Assembly: GCA_051846895.1 (NCBI GenBank)
Contig: JBPYCQ010000001.1
Span: forward strand, 186,001-250,000
Direction: 5' to 3'
Source of the DNA: CALKAL01 sp051846895
GTDB lineage: Bacteria > Bacillota > Bacilli > Bacillales > Alkalibacillaceae
DNA length: 64,000 nucleotides
Within the stretch, counting starts at the first letter, position 1; every line of letters starts with the position of its first letter. Positions 51,422 to 59,780 of this stretch are shown piece by piece. Position numbers and translations under genes: made by a program. The notes beneath the pieces were generated by a model. It did not search any database, had not been told where the DNA came from, and saw only the letters and a program-made list of their open reading frames with translations.

Positions 51422-52108
51422 TTATTCTGACTCTTCTTCGTCTTCAAAGCGCCATAATTGATCGTTTTCCTTTAAAACTTCTACTCGTATTGGTTTCCAG
51501 CCTTGATCAGTCATCCAATTCAAATAAACACGATATATATCTTTAGTTGTACGATTTTCAACCGTACCTATAATTCGATCTGGAACCCCGCCACTTTCTA
51601 ACCACCAAAAAATTAAATTTTCATGATTTGTATCAAGTGCCATGCTAATCGCGTGTTCCATTTCTTTTCGATCAATTGAATCTTCGCTCAAATCAATAAT
51701 ATGCGGTTCTTCTTGTGCGGTAGTTAGCACGTCCCAATCATTTTCGATAACACTAATTACATTCTCATCATCTGATTCAATTGAATCCTCTGACTTTTCA
51801 TCATTAGTATGTTCGTCTGATTGTTCACTATGTTTATCTGATTCATCAATTTTTTCTTCACCTTTGTCGGTATTATTTTGTTCAGTATTATTAGCATTTC
51901 CCTGATTATTTTTGTCTTCATGTTGTTCTTGTTTTTCTTGTTCGTTCGCATTCTTCACTTCTTGTTGGTCATCATCGTCTCCAAAGATTAAAAATGCAAT
52001 AAATAAAATGATGAGAGCACTAGCTAACATAATCAATCTGTTAATTTTTTTTGTATCTCTTCTTTGTTTTTCATAACGTTCAGTTCTTGAATAAGAATCA
52101 TATGACAT
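51422..52108 (-). CDS. yrrS: YrrS family membrane-anchored protein (DUF1510)
   Basis: A 228-residue protein with a short basic N-terminus, one membrane span (about 25-42, LIMLASALIILFIAFLIFG), a long acidic, Glu/Asp/Asn/Lys-rich disordered linker (45-130) and a folded C-terminal DUF1510 domain (PDRIIGTVENRTTKDIYRVY and WMTDQGWKPIRVEVLKEND, each in part). In B. subtilis yrrS is next to the penicillin-binding gene pbpI; that gene is missing here. The start is ATG 52108 after AGAGG. A cell-envelope role is inferred. Confidence 0.88.
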   Translation of the reverse strand: MSYDSYSRTERYEKQRRDTKKINRLIMLASALIILFIAFLIFGDDDDQQEVKNANEQEKQEQHEDKNNQGNANNTEQNNTDKGEEKIDESDKHSEQSDEHTNDEKSEDSIESDDENVISVIENDWDVLTTAQEEPHIIDLSEDSIDRKEMEHAISMALDTNHENLIFWWLESGGVPDRIIGTVENRTTKDIYRVYLNWMTDQGWKPIRVEVLKENDQLWRFEDEEESE

Positions 52109-52201
52109 GAGGAATCCTCTCCTTTTAAACGTATAAAGCTTGTCTATATAATCTATTCGTTCTCTATCATCTTTTTGCATACGTTAAGACAAAATTATAA
52201 G

Positions 52202-52236
52202 AAAGTCCTACACTTCATATTTGTGCAGGACTTTTT
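52202..52236 (-). terminator. Terminator after greA
   Basis: A 12-bp stem (AAAGTCCTGCAC / GTGTAGGACTTT, one G-U pair on the minus strand) with a 9-base loop, just past the greA stop, with a short T-run. Confidence 0.8.
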
Positions 52237-52246
52237 ACGTATTATC

Positions 52247-52723
52247 TTATGAAACTTCGATAATTTTCACTTCAATTTCTCCACCTGGCGTATGAACATT
52301 CACCTTTTCCCCAACTTTTTTACCAAGTAAGCTTCTTGCCATTGGTGAATCGTTTGAAATTTTACCATCAAATGGGTCTGCTTCAGCACTACCAACGATT
52401 TGGTACTCTTCTTCATCTCCATCTGGAAGTTCAACAAATTTAACTGTTTTACCTAACTGTACGACGTCAGAACTTTCTCCATCACTTTCAATAATGACTG
52501 CATTACGAATCATCTTTTCAAGTTGTGCAATTTTTGATTCTACAAAAGCTTGTTCATCTTTTGCAGCATCATATTCGGAGTTTTCCGATAAATCCCCAAA
52601 GCTACGGGCAACTTTTATGCGCTCGACTACTTCAGGACGTCTAACTGTTTTCAGTTCTTCGAGTTCCTTTTCTAATTTCTCTTTCCCCTCTACGGTCATA
52701 TAATAGCTTTTCTCTTCAGCCAT
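52247..52723 (-). CDS. greA: Transcription elongation factor GreA
   Basis: Stimulates transcript cleavage by backtracked RNA polymerase. The 158-residue protein has the N-terminal coiled coil with acidic tip (GDLSENSEYDAAKDEQAF) and the C-terminal FKBP-like domain ending in DSPMARSLLGKKVGEKV. The start is ATG 52723, which aligns with the family although its site (GGAG) is about 13 bases away. It follows udk, as in B. subtilis. Confidence 0.96.
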   Translation of the reverse strand: MAEEKSYYMTVEGKEKLEKELEELKTVRRPEVVERIKVARSFGDLSENSEYDAAKDEQAFVESKIAQLEKMIRNAVIIESDGESSDVVQLGKTVKFVELPDGDEEEYQIVGSAEADPFDGKISNDSPMARSLLGKKVGEKVNVHTPGGEIEVKIIEVS

Positions 52724-52810
52724 GATATAAAATACACTCCTTTGAATTAATTCCGAATATTTCATAATAATTCCATGTGTCATCATTAATTGTATTATTA
52801 TGAGTCATAT

Positions 52811-53446
52811 TTATGTGAGTTTATGCTGAATAATACTTTTTATTTTAGTTGTTAATAAGTCAATAGCGACTGCATTTTGTCCACCTTCAGGAATGATGAT
52901 GTCAGCATATCTCTTTGCTGGCTCTACAAACTGAAGATGCATAGGTCTAACAACATTTACATATTGATCAATAACGGATTCAAAAGTACGGCCACGTTCA
53001 TTGATATCCCTTGTAAGCCGTCTAATAATCCTTAGGTCACTATCTGTATCAACAAAAACTTTTATATCCATCATATTACGTAATCTTTCGTCTTCTAATA
53101 CTAAAATTCCTTCTAAAATAATGACTTCTTTTGGTTCACATAAAATTGTTTGGTCTGATCGGGTATGATTTTCATAATCATATACAGGCTTTTCAATTGA
53201 TTTCCATTGATGCAACTTTTCTAAATGTTGGATAAGTAAATCATTGTCAAAGGCAAATGGATGATCATAATTTGTCTTTAATCGTTCTTCAAACGGTAAA
53301 TGTGACTGGTCTTTGTAATAATAATCTTGTTCTATCATTAAGACCGAATGATCTTCAATTTGATTACAAATAGCTCTTGTAACGGTTGTTTTCCCGGATC
53401 CGGTTCCACCAGCAACTCCAATAATGATTGGTTTATCTTTTGTCAC
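52811..53446 (-). CDS. udk: Uridine kinase
   Basis: Phosphorylates uridine and cytidine in pyrimidine salvage. The 211-residue protein has Walker A GVAGGTGSGKTTV, EQDYYYKDQSHL, YDHPFAFDNDLL and the lid motif RRLTRDINERGRT. The start is GTG 53446 behind AAAGGAG. It lies between trmR and greA. Confidence 0.96.
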   Translation of the reverse strand: MTKDKPIIIGVAGGTGSGKTTVTRAICNQIEDHSVLMIEQDYYYKDQSHLPFEERLKTNYDHPFAFDNDLLIQHLEKLHQWKSIEKPVYDYENHTRSDQTILCEPKEVIILEGILVLEDERLRNMMDIKVFVDTDSDLRIIRRLTRDINERGRTFESVIDQYVNVVRPMHLQFVEPAKRYADIIIPEGGQNAVAIDLLTTKIKSIIQHKLT

Positions 53447-53498
53447 GAATGGTGCTCCTTTCTGTTTTTTTGTTGTTTAATTGGTGGCACCAATCATT

Positions 53499-54134
53499 TT
53501 ACTTTTTTATTGAAATAGCGATTCCATCGCCAGTTTCTACAAATGTTGTATCATAAGCTTTATTTTCAATCAACCATTTATTAAAATCATCTATTTTTTG
53601 TCCTATTTTTTTCAATCGTGGCTGATCATCGTTTACTCCAGCTACATATCCTTTAAAAAGAACATTATCAATGACGATTAAGCCATTAGATTTAATGAAT
53701 GGGCTAATCTTTTCTACATATGATTTGTATTGACCTTTTGCAGCGTCAATAAATACGAAATCAAAGACATATTCTTGGGATAGTTGTTCTATATATTGTG
53801 AAGCATCCGCTAAAATCACTTCAATACGGTGATCTAATTGAGCCATTTTAATATTTCTTACAGCTTCATTAAATCTGTTTTCGTCAATTTCAATTGTTTT
53901 AATAAACGAATCTGGTGAGGCTTTAGCCATTTGAATAGCCGAATAACCTATAGCTGTTCCAATCTCTAAAATTTGTTTAGGACGATAAATACGTATAAGT
54001 TGTTTTAAAAATTCAACTCCGTCTTTCTCCATAATCGGTACTTTGTTCGTTTTTGCGGATTTTTCTAAGGTCAATATTAACTCTTCTTCTTCCTTATATA
54101 AAGCTTGAATATATTTTTTTGAAGATCGTTCCAT
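53499..54134 (-). CDS. trmR: tRNA 5-hydroxyuridine methyltransferase TrmR (YrrM)
   Basis: A 211-residue class I O-methyltransferase of the YrrM family. In B. subtilis this protein methylates 5-hydroxyuridine at tRNA position 34 to 5-methoxyuridine. Motifs are ILEIGTAIGYSAIQMA (SAM binding), IEIDENRFNEA and VFIDAAKGQYKSYVE (metal-binding Asp). In B. subtilis the next genes, yrrN and yrrO (U32 peptidase-type hydroxylation factors), supply the hydroxyuridine; they are missing here and udk follows directly. Confidence 0.9.
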   Translation of the reverse strand: MERSSKKYIQALYKEEEELILTLEKSAKTNKVPIMEKDGVEFLKQLIRIYRPKQILEIGTAIGYSAIQMAKASPDSFIKTIEIDENRFNEAVRNIKMAQLDHRIEVILADASQYIEQLSQEYVFDFVFIDAAKGQYKSYVEKISPFIKSNGLIVIDNVLFKGYVAGVNDDQPRLKKIGQKIDDFNKWLIENKAYDTTFVETGDGIAISIKK

Positions 54135-54192
54135 TTAGAATGACACCTCAATTTTTAAAATAGCAACTTTATTTATAGAACTGTAAAAGACT

Positions 54193-54220
54193 AGGGAATG
54201 CGATAACTCACGCACTCCCT
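54193..54220 (-). terminator. Terminator after mltG
   Basis: A 10-bp stem (AGGGAGTGCG / CGCATTCCCT, with a G-U pair only when read on the minus strand) and an 8-base loop, followed by AGTCTTTT. Confidence 0.7.
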
Positions 54221-54244
54221 AAATGATGATTACTACATTTAATA

Positions 54245-55372
54245 TTAATCTTGAGGCGGACGGTATTTATTAATATTTTCTTGATGTTCTTGAAGCGTTG
54301 TTGCATAGTAAACATCACCTTCATAGGATGCTACAAAGTAATAGTATTCATGTTCTTCCGGATATAATGCTGCTTGTAGTGCATTTTCATGGAAATTAGC
54401 AATTGGACCAGGTGGTAAACCTGGGTAGAGATACGTATTATATGGTGAGTCAACTTCTAAATCTTCATATAATACTCTTTCTTTATGTCCACCAAGTGCA
54501 TACAGAACAGTTGGATCTGTTTGTAACGGCATCGGAGGCTGACTATTCATCCGATTATAGAAAACACCCGAAACCATTTTACGATCTTCTTCACTTACAG
54601 CTTCTTCTTCAATTAATGAGGCCATTGTAACTGCTTCATGTACAGATAAGCCCATTTGTTCGATGTCTAATAAATATGGCTGTATTCTTTGCTCGGACTG
54701 TTGTAATAGTAACTCGACAAATTGCTCGACTGTTGGATTTTTGTCGTAAAACGGATAAGTTGCTGCATATAAATAACCTTCTAATGGATACCTAATATTA
54801 TCTTTCAATATTTCCTCAGACAATATTGACGGGTATAGTGGGATTAAGGATTGAATATATTCTACATCAGTCATTTTCTCTAAAAATTCTTCTTCAGTAA
54901 TTGAAGTTTTAGATTGTAATATACCGGCGATTTGTTCTATTGTCGTACCTTCTGGAATCGTAATTGTAAATAATGGGTCAACTAATATTTTTCCTGTTTT
55001 TAATGATTCAATAATTTCATCGAGAGTCATACTTTTGGAAAGCTTGTACTCACCCGCTTGGAAACCAGATTCGTTTTTAAATTTAACATAATATTTAAAT
55101 ATACGACTATTGTTAATGATATTGTTTTCTTCCAATATGTTACCGATCGCCTCAACACTCGATCCTAAAGGGATTTCAATGTCGATAATCGTATCGTCTT
55201 CTTTGTCAACTGGACGTAATCCTTCTGCTATGTAACTATAAGCATAATATCCTCCAAGGCTAATAACAATAATTAATAATGCAAAGATTACAATTATAAT
55301 TTTTCTTGCTAATCGTGCTTCTTTTACACGTTGCATTTTATAATTTTCATCTTGGTCGTTGGAATTCGACAT
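54245..55372 (-). CDS. mltG: Endolytic murein transglycosylase MltG (YrrL)
   Basis: Cuts nascent glycan strands to set their length. The 375-residue protein has a cytoplasmic N-terminus, one membrane span (about 24-47), a LysM-like domain and the YceG catalytic domain with the active-site Glu in ASLIEEEAVSEEDRKMV, followed by GVFYNRM, QTDPTVLYALGG and the C-terminal YPGLPPGPIANFHENAL. It is encoded between yrzB and trmR. Confidence 0.95.
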   Translation of the reverse strand: MSNSNDQDENYKMQRVKEARLARKIIIVIFALLIIVISLGGYYAYSYIAEGLRPVDKEDDTIIDIEIPLGSSVEAIGNILEENNIINNSRIFKYYVKFKNESGFQAGEYKLSKSMTLDEIIESLKTGKILVDPLFTITIPEGTTIEQIAGILQSKTSITEEEFLEKMTDVEYIQSLIPLYPSILSEEILKDNIRYPLEGYLYAATYPFYDKNPTVEQFVELLLQQSEQRIQPYLLDIEQMGLSVHEAVTMASLIEEEAVSEEDRKMVSGVFYNRMNSQPPMPLQTDPTVLYALGGHKERVLYEDLEVDSPYNTYLYPGLPPGPIANFHENALQAALYPEEHEYYYFVASYEGDVYYATTLQEHQENINKYRPPQD

Positions 55373-55483
55373 CCGTATTCCCCCTTTCCATCCGTAATAT
55401 TATAAAATATATTTATGTTTTTTTCTATCTTTTTCTACATAAGTCCATTAATATTCACAAAATACAATGTGTTAAATAAACGT

Positions 55484-55515
55484 AAAAAAGAAGGTTAACC
55501 TCAGGCGGCTAACCC
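55484..55515 (-). terminator. Terminator after yrzB
   Basis: On the minus strand GGTTAGCC and GGTTAACC form an imperfect 8-base stem, followed by TTCTTTTTT. It closes the alaS-ireB-ruvX-yrzB unit. Confidence 0.65.
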
Positions 55516-55535
55516 CCTATTTATTTGAAAATATA

Positions 55536-55814
55536 TTACTCTTCTTCATCATCGGTGAAAGTTGCTAACATTTCTTCAATCATTTCCCACTCTTCATCTG
55601 TTTCAATTTGGAAAAGTGTTAAATCATCTTCGTCTTTTTCACTTTCTTCAAAACGAAAAGCAAATACTTCTACTTCTTCCTCATCTGCTTGCTCTACAGG
55701 AATAGCTACTAAGTATGATTTGTTTGTTTCATCAACATCAAAAGTAAATAATACATCAAATAAATGTTCTTCACCGTTCTCATCAGGTATGATAATTCGC
55801 TCTCTTTCTTCCAT
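55536..55814 (-). CDS. yrzB: YrzB, DUF1292 family protein
   Basis: A 92-residue, strongly acidic protein with the DUF1292 pattern (IIIPDENGEEHLFDVLFTFD, then YLVAIPV and EVFAFRFEE, ending WEMIEEMLATF). It is a conserved neighbour of ruvX and ireB in Firmicutes. Function is unknown. The ribosome binding site is AGGAGGG. Confidence 0.92.
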   Translation of the reverse strand: MEERERIIIPDENGEEHLFDVLFTFDVDETNKSYLVAIPVEQADEEEVEVFAFRFEESEKDEDDLTLFQIETDEEWEMIEEMLATFTDDEEE

Positions 55815-55826
55815 TGAGTGACCCTC

Positions 55827-56243
55827 CTATCGATTTGCATCTAAATAACTTTGTAAAATCATCGCTGCAGCCATTTTATCAATGACTAACTTTCTTTTTT
55901 TTCGACTAACATCGGCTTCTAATAATATTCGTTCAGCCGCCATCGTCGTGAGCCGCTCATCCCATAACTCTACAGGGAGGGAGAAATGGGAGCGTAAAAA
56001 ATCGGCAAAATGTTGGGAAGCTTCTGCTCTTGGTCCAATTGTTCCATTCATGTTTTTCGGTAAACCAACAATAATTTTACTTACTTCATAATCTTTTATG
56101 ATTCGCTCTAGCGGTTGAACTGCCGTCTCAAAATTTTGTTCAGACCATTGAATAGTTTCAACACTCTGAGCTGTCATGTGAAGTGCATCAGACACGGCAA
56201 CTCCTATTGTCTTTTCACCAACGTCTAGTCCTAATGTTTTCAT
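55827..56243 (-). CDS. ruvX: RuvX/YqgF pre-16S rRNA nuclease (YrrK)
   Basis: An RNase H-fold nuclease, known as YqgF or RuvX, implicated in 16S rRNA 5'-end processing and also described as a putative Holliday junction resolvase. The 138-residue protein has GLDVGEKTIGVAVSD, IVGLPKNMNG and LWDERLTTMAAERIL with the conserved acidic residues. It overlaps the ireB stop by 4 bases. Confidence 0.95.
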   Translation of the reverse strand: MKTLGLDVGEKTIGVAVSDALHMTAQSVETIQWSEQNFETAVQPLERIIKDYEVSKIIVGLPKNMNGTIGPRAEASQHFADFLRSHFSLPVELWDERLTTMAAERILLEADVSRKKRKLVIDKMAAAMILQSYLDANR

Positions 56244-56509
56244 CTAGCTTCCTCTTTATTCGATTTCAAATAAAATTTAACGACTTCTTCAATAATCTCA
56301 TCTCGTTCAACTTTACGAATTAAATTACGTGCATCATTATGACGAGGGATATAAGCAGGATCACCTGAAAGTAAATAACCTACTATTTGATTAATTGGAT
56401 TATAACCCTTTTCTTCAAGTGAGTCATAAACAGAATGTAATATCTCATTTACACGTTTTTCCTGTGAGTCGTCATAAAATTGAAACTTCATCGTGTGATC
56501 GTTTGACAT
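56240..56509 (-). CDS. ireB: IreB family regulatory protein (YrzL, UPF0297)
   Basis: An 89-residue protein with the UPF0297 signature (NEILHSVYDSLEEKGYNPIN followed by QIVGYLLSGDPAYI). In Enterococcus IreB is phosphorylated by the Ser/Thr kinase IreK and affects cephalosporin resistance. It follows alaS by 46 bases. The start is ATG 56509; a TTG at 56518 is an alternative. Confidence 0.93.
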   Translation of the reverse strand: MSNDHTMKFQFYDDSQEKRVNEILHSVYDSLEEKGYNPINQIVGYLLSGDPAYIPRHNDARNLIRKVERDEIIEEVVKFYLKSNKEEAR

Positions 56510-56555
56510 GGATCTCAATCCCCCCTCATTTCGATTACCACTATTATAAACTTAA

Positions 56556-59204
56556 TTAGTTGGAAGTTAAAACAGTTTGTACATATTCTTTCACAGCTTT
56601 TAATGCTTCATCAATCTTTTCAGGTTGTTTACCCCCAGCTTGTGCCATATCGGGACGGCCTCCACCTCCGCCACCACAGCGTGATGCAGCTTCTTTTATA
56701 AGATGACCTGCATGAAACCCTCGTTCAATTAAATCATTTGTTACACCTGATGCTAATTGTACCTTACCATTAGTTTCCATGGCTAGCAAGATAATGATTG
56801 AATTCGTGTTTGTTTTGATTTCATCAACCATATTTCTAAGTCCATTCATATCTTTAACATCAACCTTTGTTGCAAGGACAGAAATACCGTCAATCTGTTC
56901 GATTCGATCAGTAATATTAGCTGATTCTATATTCGCTAGCTTTGCAGTTAATGATTCATTTTCTCGTTCGAGTTTCTTAAAATCTTCAGAAAGTGATTGA
57001 ATACGATTTGGAACTTGTTCTAGTTTAGATACCTTTAATAGCTGAGCGGAATGTTGTAGTAATTCCACTTGTTGTTGATAATATTCATAAGCACCTTTCC
57101 CAGTTCTAGCTTCTATCCTTCTCGTACCTGCACCAATTCCAGACTCTGAAACAATTTTAAACAGGCCAATTTCAGCGGTATTTCTCACGTGGCACCCGCC
57201 ACATAGTTCAATACTATAATCACTTACGGAGACGACCCGTACGATATCTCCATATTTTTCACCAAATAAAGCCATGGCACCCATCTTTTTAGCTTCATCC
57301 AATGAATGATATTGAGTCGTAACATCTATAGATGCCCAAATTTTTTCATTAACTATCGATTCAATCTTTTCTAGTTCTTCATCAGTTACTGAGTTAAAAT
57401 GTGAGAAATCGAACCTTAGGCGGTCAGGTGCAACAAGTGATCCTGCTTGATTGACATGTTCCCCTAAAACATCTTTTAGTGCTTGATGAAGTAAATGTGT
57501 TGCTGTATGGTTTTTAATTGTTTGTTTTCTTGAATCTTTATCAACTACTGCCTTAATATCTTGATTAACAATCAATGCTCCTTCAATTACTTCAATTTGA
57601 TGTAGATGCTGACCATTTGGTGCTTTCTGAACATCAATAATTTTTGCTTTTCCAGTTTGCGACTGAATAATTCCTTGGTCGGCGACTTGTCCTCCACTTT
57701 CAGCATAAAAAGGTGTCTTTTTTAATATCGTAAAAGCGACATTACCACTTTCAACTTGTTCAACTTTAGTTTTGTTATTTATTATGACTTCTATTTTAGT
57801 ATCGACTGATAGATCTTCATAGCCGATAAATTCGCTTTCATGATGTAGTTCCTGGAATACTTGGTCTTGAACTTGCATTGAATCAACTTTTTGTCTTGCA
57901 TCACGGGCTCTTTCACGTTGCTTTTTCATCTCAAGTTCATAACCTTCTTCATCAATCGTAAAGCCGGAACTTTCAACATACTCCTCTGTTAATTCTTTAG
58001 GGAAACCATATGTGTCATAAAGTGTAAATACTTCTTTCCCAGGAAATATTGTACGACCTTTTTCCTTTTCTTGCTGCATGACTTTTTCTAAGATTTGTAA
58101 GCCTTCCTGTAATGTCTCATGAAAACGTTCTTCTTCAGTTTTTATGACATTTTTAATAAAGTCTCTTTTATCATGTACTTCTGGATAAAAATCTTTCATA
58201 ATTGTAGCAACTTCATCAACAAGTTTGTACATAAACGGTTCGTTAATATTTAATTCTTTAGCAAAGCGAACAGCACGGCGTAACAAGCGGCGTAGGACAT
58301 AACCACGTCCTTCATTTGAAGGTAAAGCCCCATCACCCACAGCAAACGAAACGGTTCTCACATGGTCAGCTATGACTTTAAATGCTGTATCTTTTTCTTT
58401 AGATGTGCCATATTTGATGTTAGAAATTTTTTCGGTCTTTTTAATGATTGGTAATAATAAGTCCGTTTCATAGTTAGTCGGTGTATCTTGAATGACCGAC
58501 ATCACGCGTTCTAATCCCATACCTGTATCAATATTTTTCTTCGGTAATGGAGTATAAGTATCATCTGGATTATGATTGAATTGCGAAAATACAAGGTTCC
58601 ATATTTCTAAATAACGTTCATTCTCTCCACCAGGGTATAGCTCAGGGTCATTAGGATCATTACCATATTTTTCACCACGGTCATAAAATATCTCCGTGTT
58701 CGGTCCACTCGGTCCTTCTCCGATATCCCAAAAGTTTTCTTCAATACGAATAATTCTTTCAACTGGGATACCAACTTTATCGCGCCACAAAACGTATGCT
58801 TCTTCATCTTCAGGATGGATAGTAACAGATAATTTTTCCGGATCAAAACCGAGCCATTTTTCACTTGTTAAAAACTCCCAAGCCCAAACAATCGCTTCTT
58901 CTTTAAAATAATCACCGATTGAGAAATTCCCTAACATTTCAAAAAATGTATGGTGACGTGCTGTATAACCGACATTTTCGATATCATTCGTTCGGATTGA
59001 CTTTTGTGCATTTACCATTCGAGGATTATCAGGCGTCACACGACCGTCAAAATATTTCTTTAATGTTGCGACTCCACTGTTAATCCATAACAATGTTGGA
59101 TCATCATGAGGGATTAACGACTGACTTGGCTCGATGCGATGTCCTTTCTCTTTAAAAAAGTCTAAAAACATTTGCCTTACTTCAGCAGATGTCAATTGTT
59201 TCAT
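56556..59204 (-). CDS. alaS: Alanyl-tRNA synthetase
   Basis: Charges tRNA-Ala. The 882-residue protein has the class II catalytic core (SIRTNDIENVGYTARHHTFF, given in part, and GMGLERVMSV), the editing domain with HTATHLLHQAL and CGGCHV zinc ligands, and the C-terminal C-Ala domain with a glycine run in RCGGGGGGRPDMAQAGG. The start is ATG 59204 behind AAGGAGG. A T-box leader with an alanine specifier controls it. Confidence 0.97.
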   Translation of the reverse strand: MKQLTSAEVRQMFLDFFKEKGHRIEPSQSLIPHDDPTLLWINSGVATLKKYFDGRVTPDNPRMVNAQKSIRTNDIENVGYTARHHTFFEMLGNFSIGDYFKEEAIVWAWEFLTSEKWLGFDPEKLSVTIHPEDEEAYVLWRDKVGIPVERIIRIEENFWDIGEGPSGPNTEIFYDRGEKYGNDPNDPELYPGGENERYLEIWNLVFSQFNHNPDDTYTPLPKKNIDTGMGLERVMSVIQDTPTNYETDLLLPIIKKTEKISNIKYGTSKEKDTAFKVIADHVRTVSFAVGDGALPSNEGRGYVLRRLLRRAVRFAKELNINEPFMYKLVDEVATIMKDFYPEVHDKRDFIKNVIKTEEERFHETLQEGLQILEKVMQQEKEKGRTIFPGKEVFTLYDTYGFPKELTEEYVESSGFTIDEEGYELEMKKQRERARDARQKVDSMQVQDQVFQELHHESEFIGYEDLSVDTKIEVIINNKTKVEQVESGNVAFTILKKTPFYAESGGQVADQGIIQSQTGKAKIIDVQKAPNGQHLHQIEVIEGALIVNQDIKAVVDKDSRKQTIKNHTATHLLHQALKDVLGEHVNQAGSLVAPDRLRFDFSHFNSVTDEELEKIESIVNEKIWASIDVTTQYHSLDEAKKMGAMALFGEKYGDIVRVVSVSDYSIELCGGCHVRNTAEIGLFKIVSESGIGAGTRRIEARTGKGAYEYYQQQVELLQHSAQLLKVSKLEQVPNRIQSLSEDFKKLERENESLTAKLANIESANITDRIEQIDGISVLATKVDVKDMNGLRNMVDEIKTNTNSIIILLAMETNGKVQLASGVTNDLIERGFHAGHLIKEAASRCGGGGGGRPDMAQAGGKQPEKIDEALKAVKEYVQTVLTSN

Positions 59205-59230
59205 ATTATTTTCCTCCTTAAAAATATTCA

Positions 59231-59485
59231 CAAAAAAACGCCCTCTACATAAAAATATGTAGGGACGATTGTATCCGCGGTACCACCCTCATTATAAATG
59301 AAGTAAAATTACGTTCATTTATCAACTCAAGTACGGTAACGATGTACAGTCGGTGGGGATTAGCCACTCTCAGGAATAGCTTCAATGACTCTTCACATAG
59401 CATTTCTCTCAGCTAACAAAATGCCTCTCTTTAATGTGGGCTGTCATCTACTCGTTTCCTTCATAGATTTCATGAATATGATATA
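59231..59485 (-). promoter_or_regulatory. Alanine T-box riboswitch of alaS
   Basis: A leader RNA that senses uncharged tRNA-Ala and lets transcription proceed. The T-box sequence AGGGTGGTACCGCG lies at 59276-59289. It is followed by a terminator stem (GTCCCTACATA pairing with ATGTAGAGGGC) and TTTTTTT at 59231-59267. Upstream, stem I contains GAAGCTA with the likely specifier codon GCU (Ala) at 59378-59380, and a GAGAG-type distal region near 59400-59425. This leader fills the 337 bases between alaS and the zinc-ribbon gene. Confidence 0.93.
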
Positions 59486-59491
59486 GACAGT

Positions 59492-59521
59492 ATTATAGAT
59501 AACGTTTATACATTTTGTCAA
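59492..59521 (-). promoter_or_regulatory. SigA promoter of the alaS leader
   Basis: On the minus strand TTGACA, 18 bases, TATAAT: perfect hexamers just upstream of the T-box leader. Confidence 0.85.
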
Positions 59522-59541
59522 ATACCTAAATAAAAATGTTA

Positions 59542-59712
59542 CTACTCATCTAAGAACAAGTCATCTAATGAAGAAATGGAGCCATCCTCTTGAATTTCTC
59601 TAACATGTAAGCGACCGTTTTCAAATGCCATCTCAATAAAACAATTCCAACAATAATATTGTTCTTCACCAATTATACCGATATCACTAGATTGACAATT
59701 TGGACATTTCAT
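59542..59712 (-). CDS. Small zinc-ribbon protein upstream of alaS
   Basis: A 56-residue protein with two CXXC pairs (MKCPNCQSS and YYCWNCFIE) that should form a zinc ribbon, followed by an acidic C-terminus (SISSLDDLFLDE). The ribosome binding site AAAGGAG is well placed. It lies between recD2 and the alaS promoter. I recall similar peptides at this place in other Bacillaceae but not a function. Zinc-ribbon peptides of this size often bind nucleic acids or partner proteins. Confidence 0.82.
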   Translation of the reverse strand: MKCPNCQSSDIGIIGEEQYYCWNCFIEMAFENGRLHVREIQEDGSISSLDDLFLDE

Positions 59713-59780
59713 AAGACAAACTCCTTTAAGTCATTTGTCTTAATTTTTTCCAAAATAATATTTTTCTATACTATGATTTA

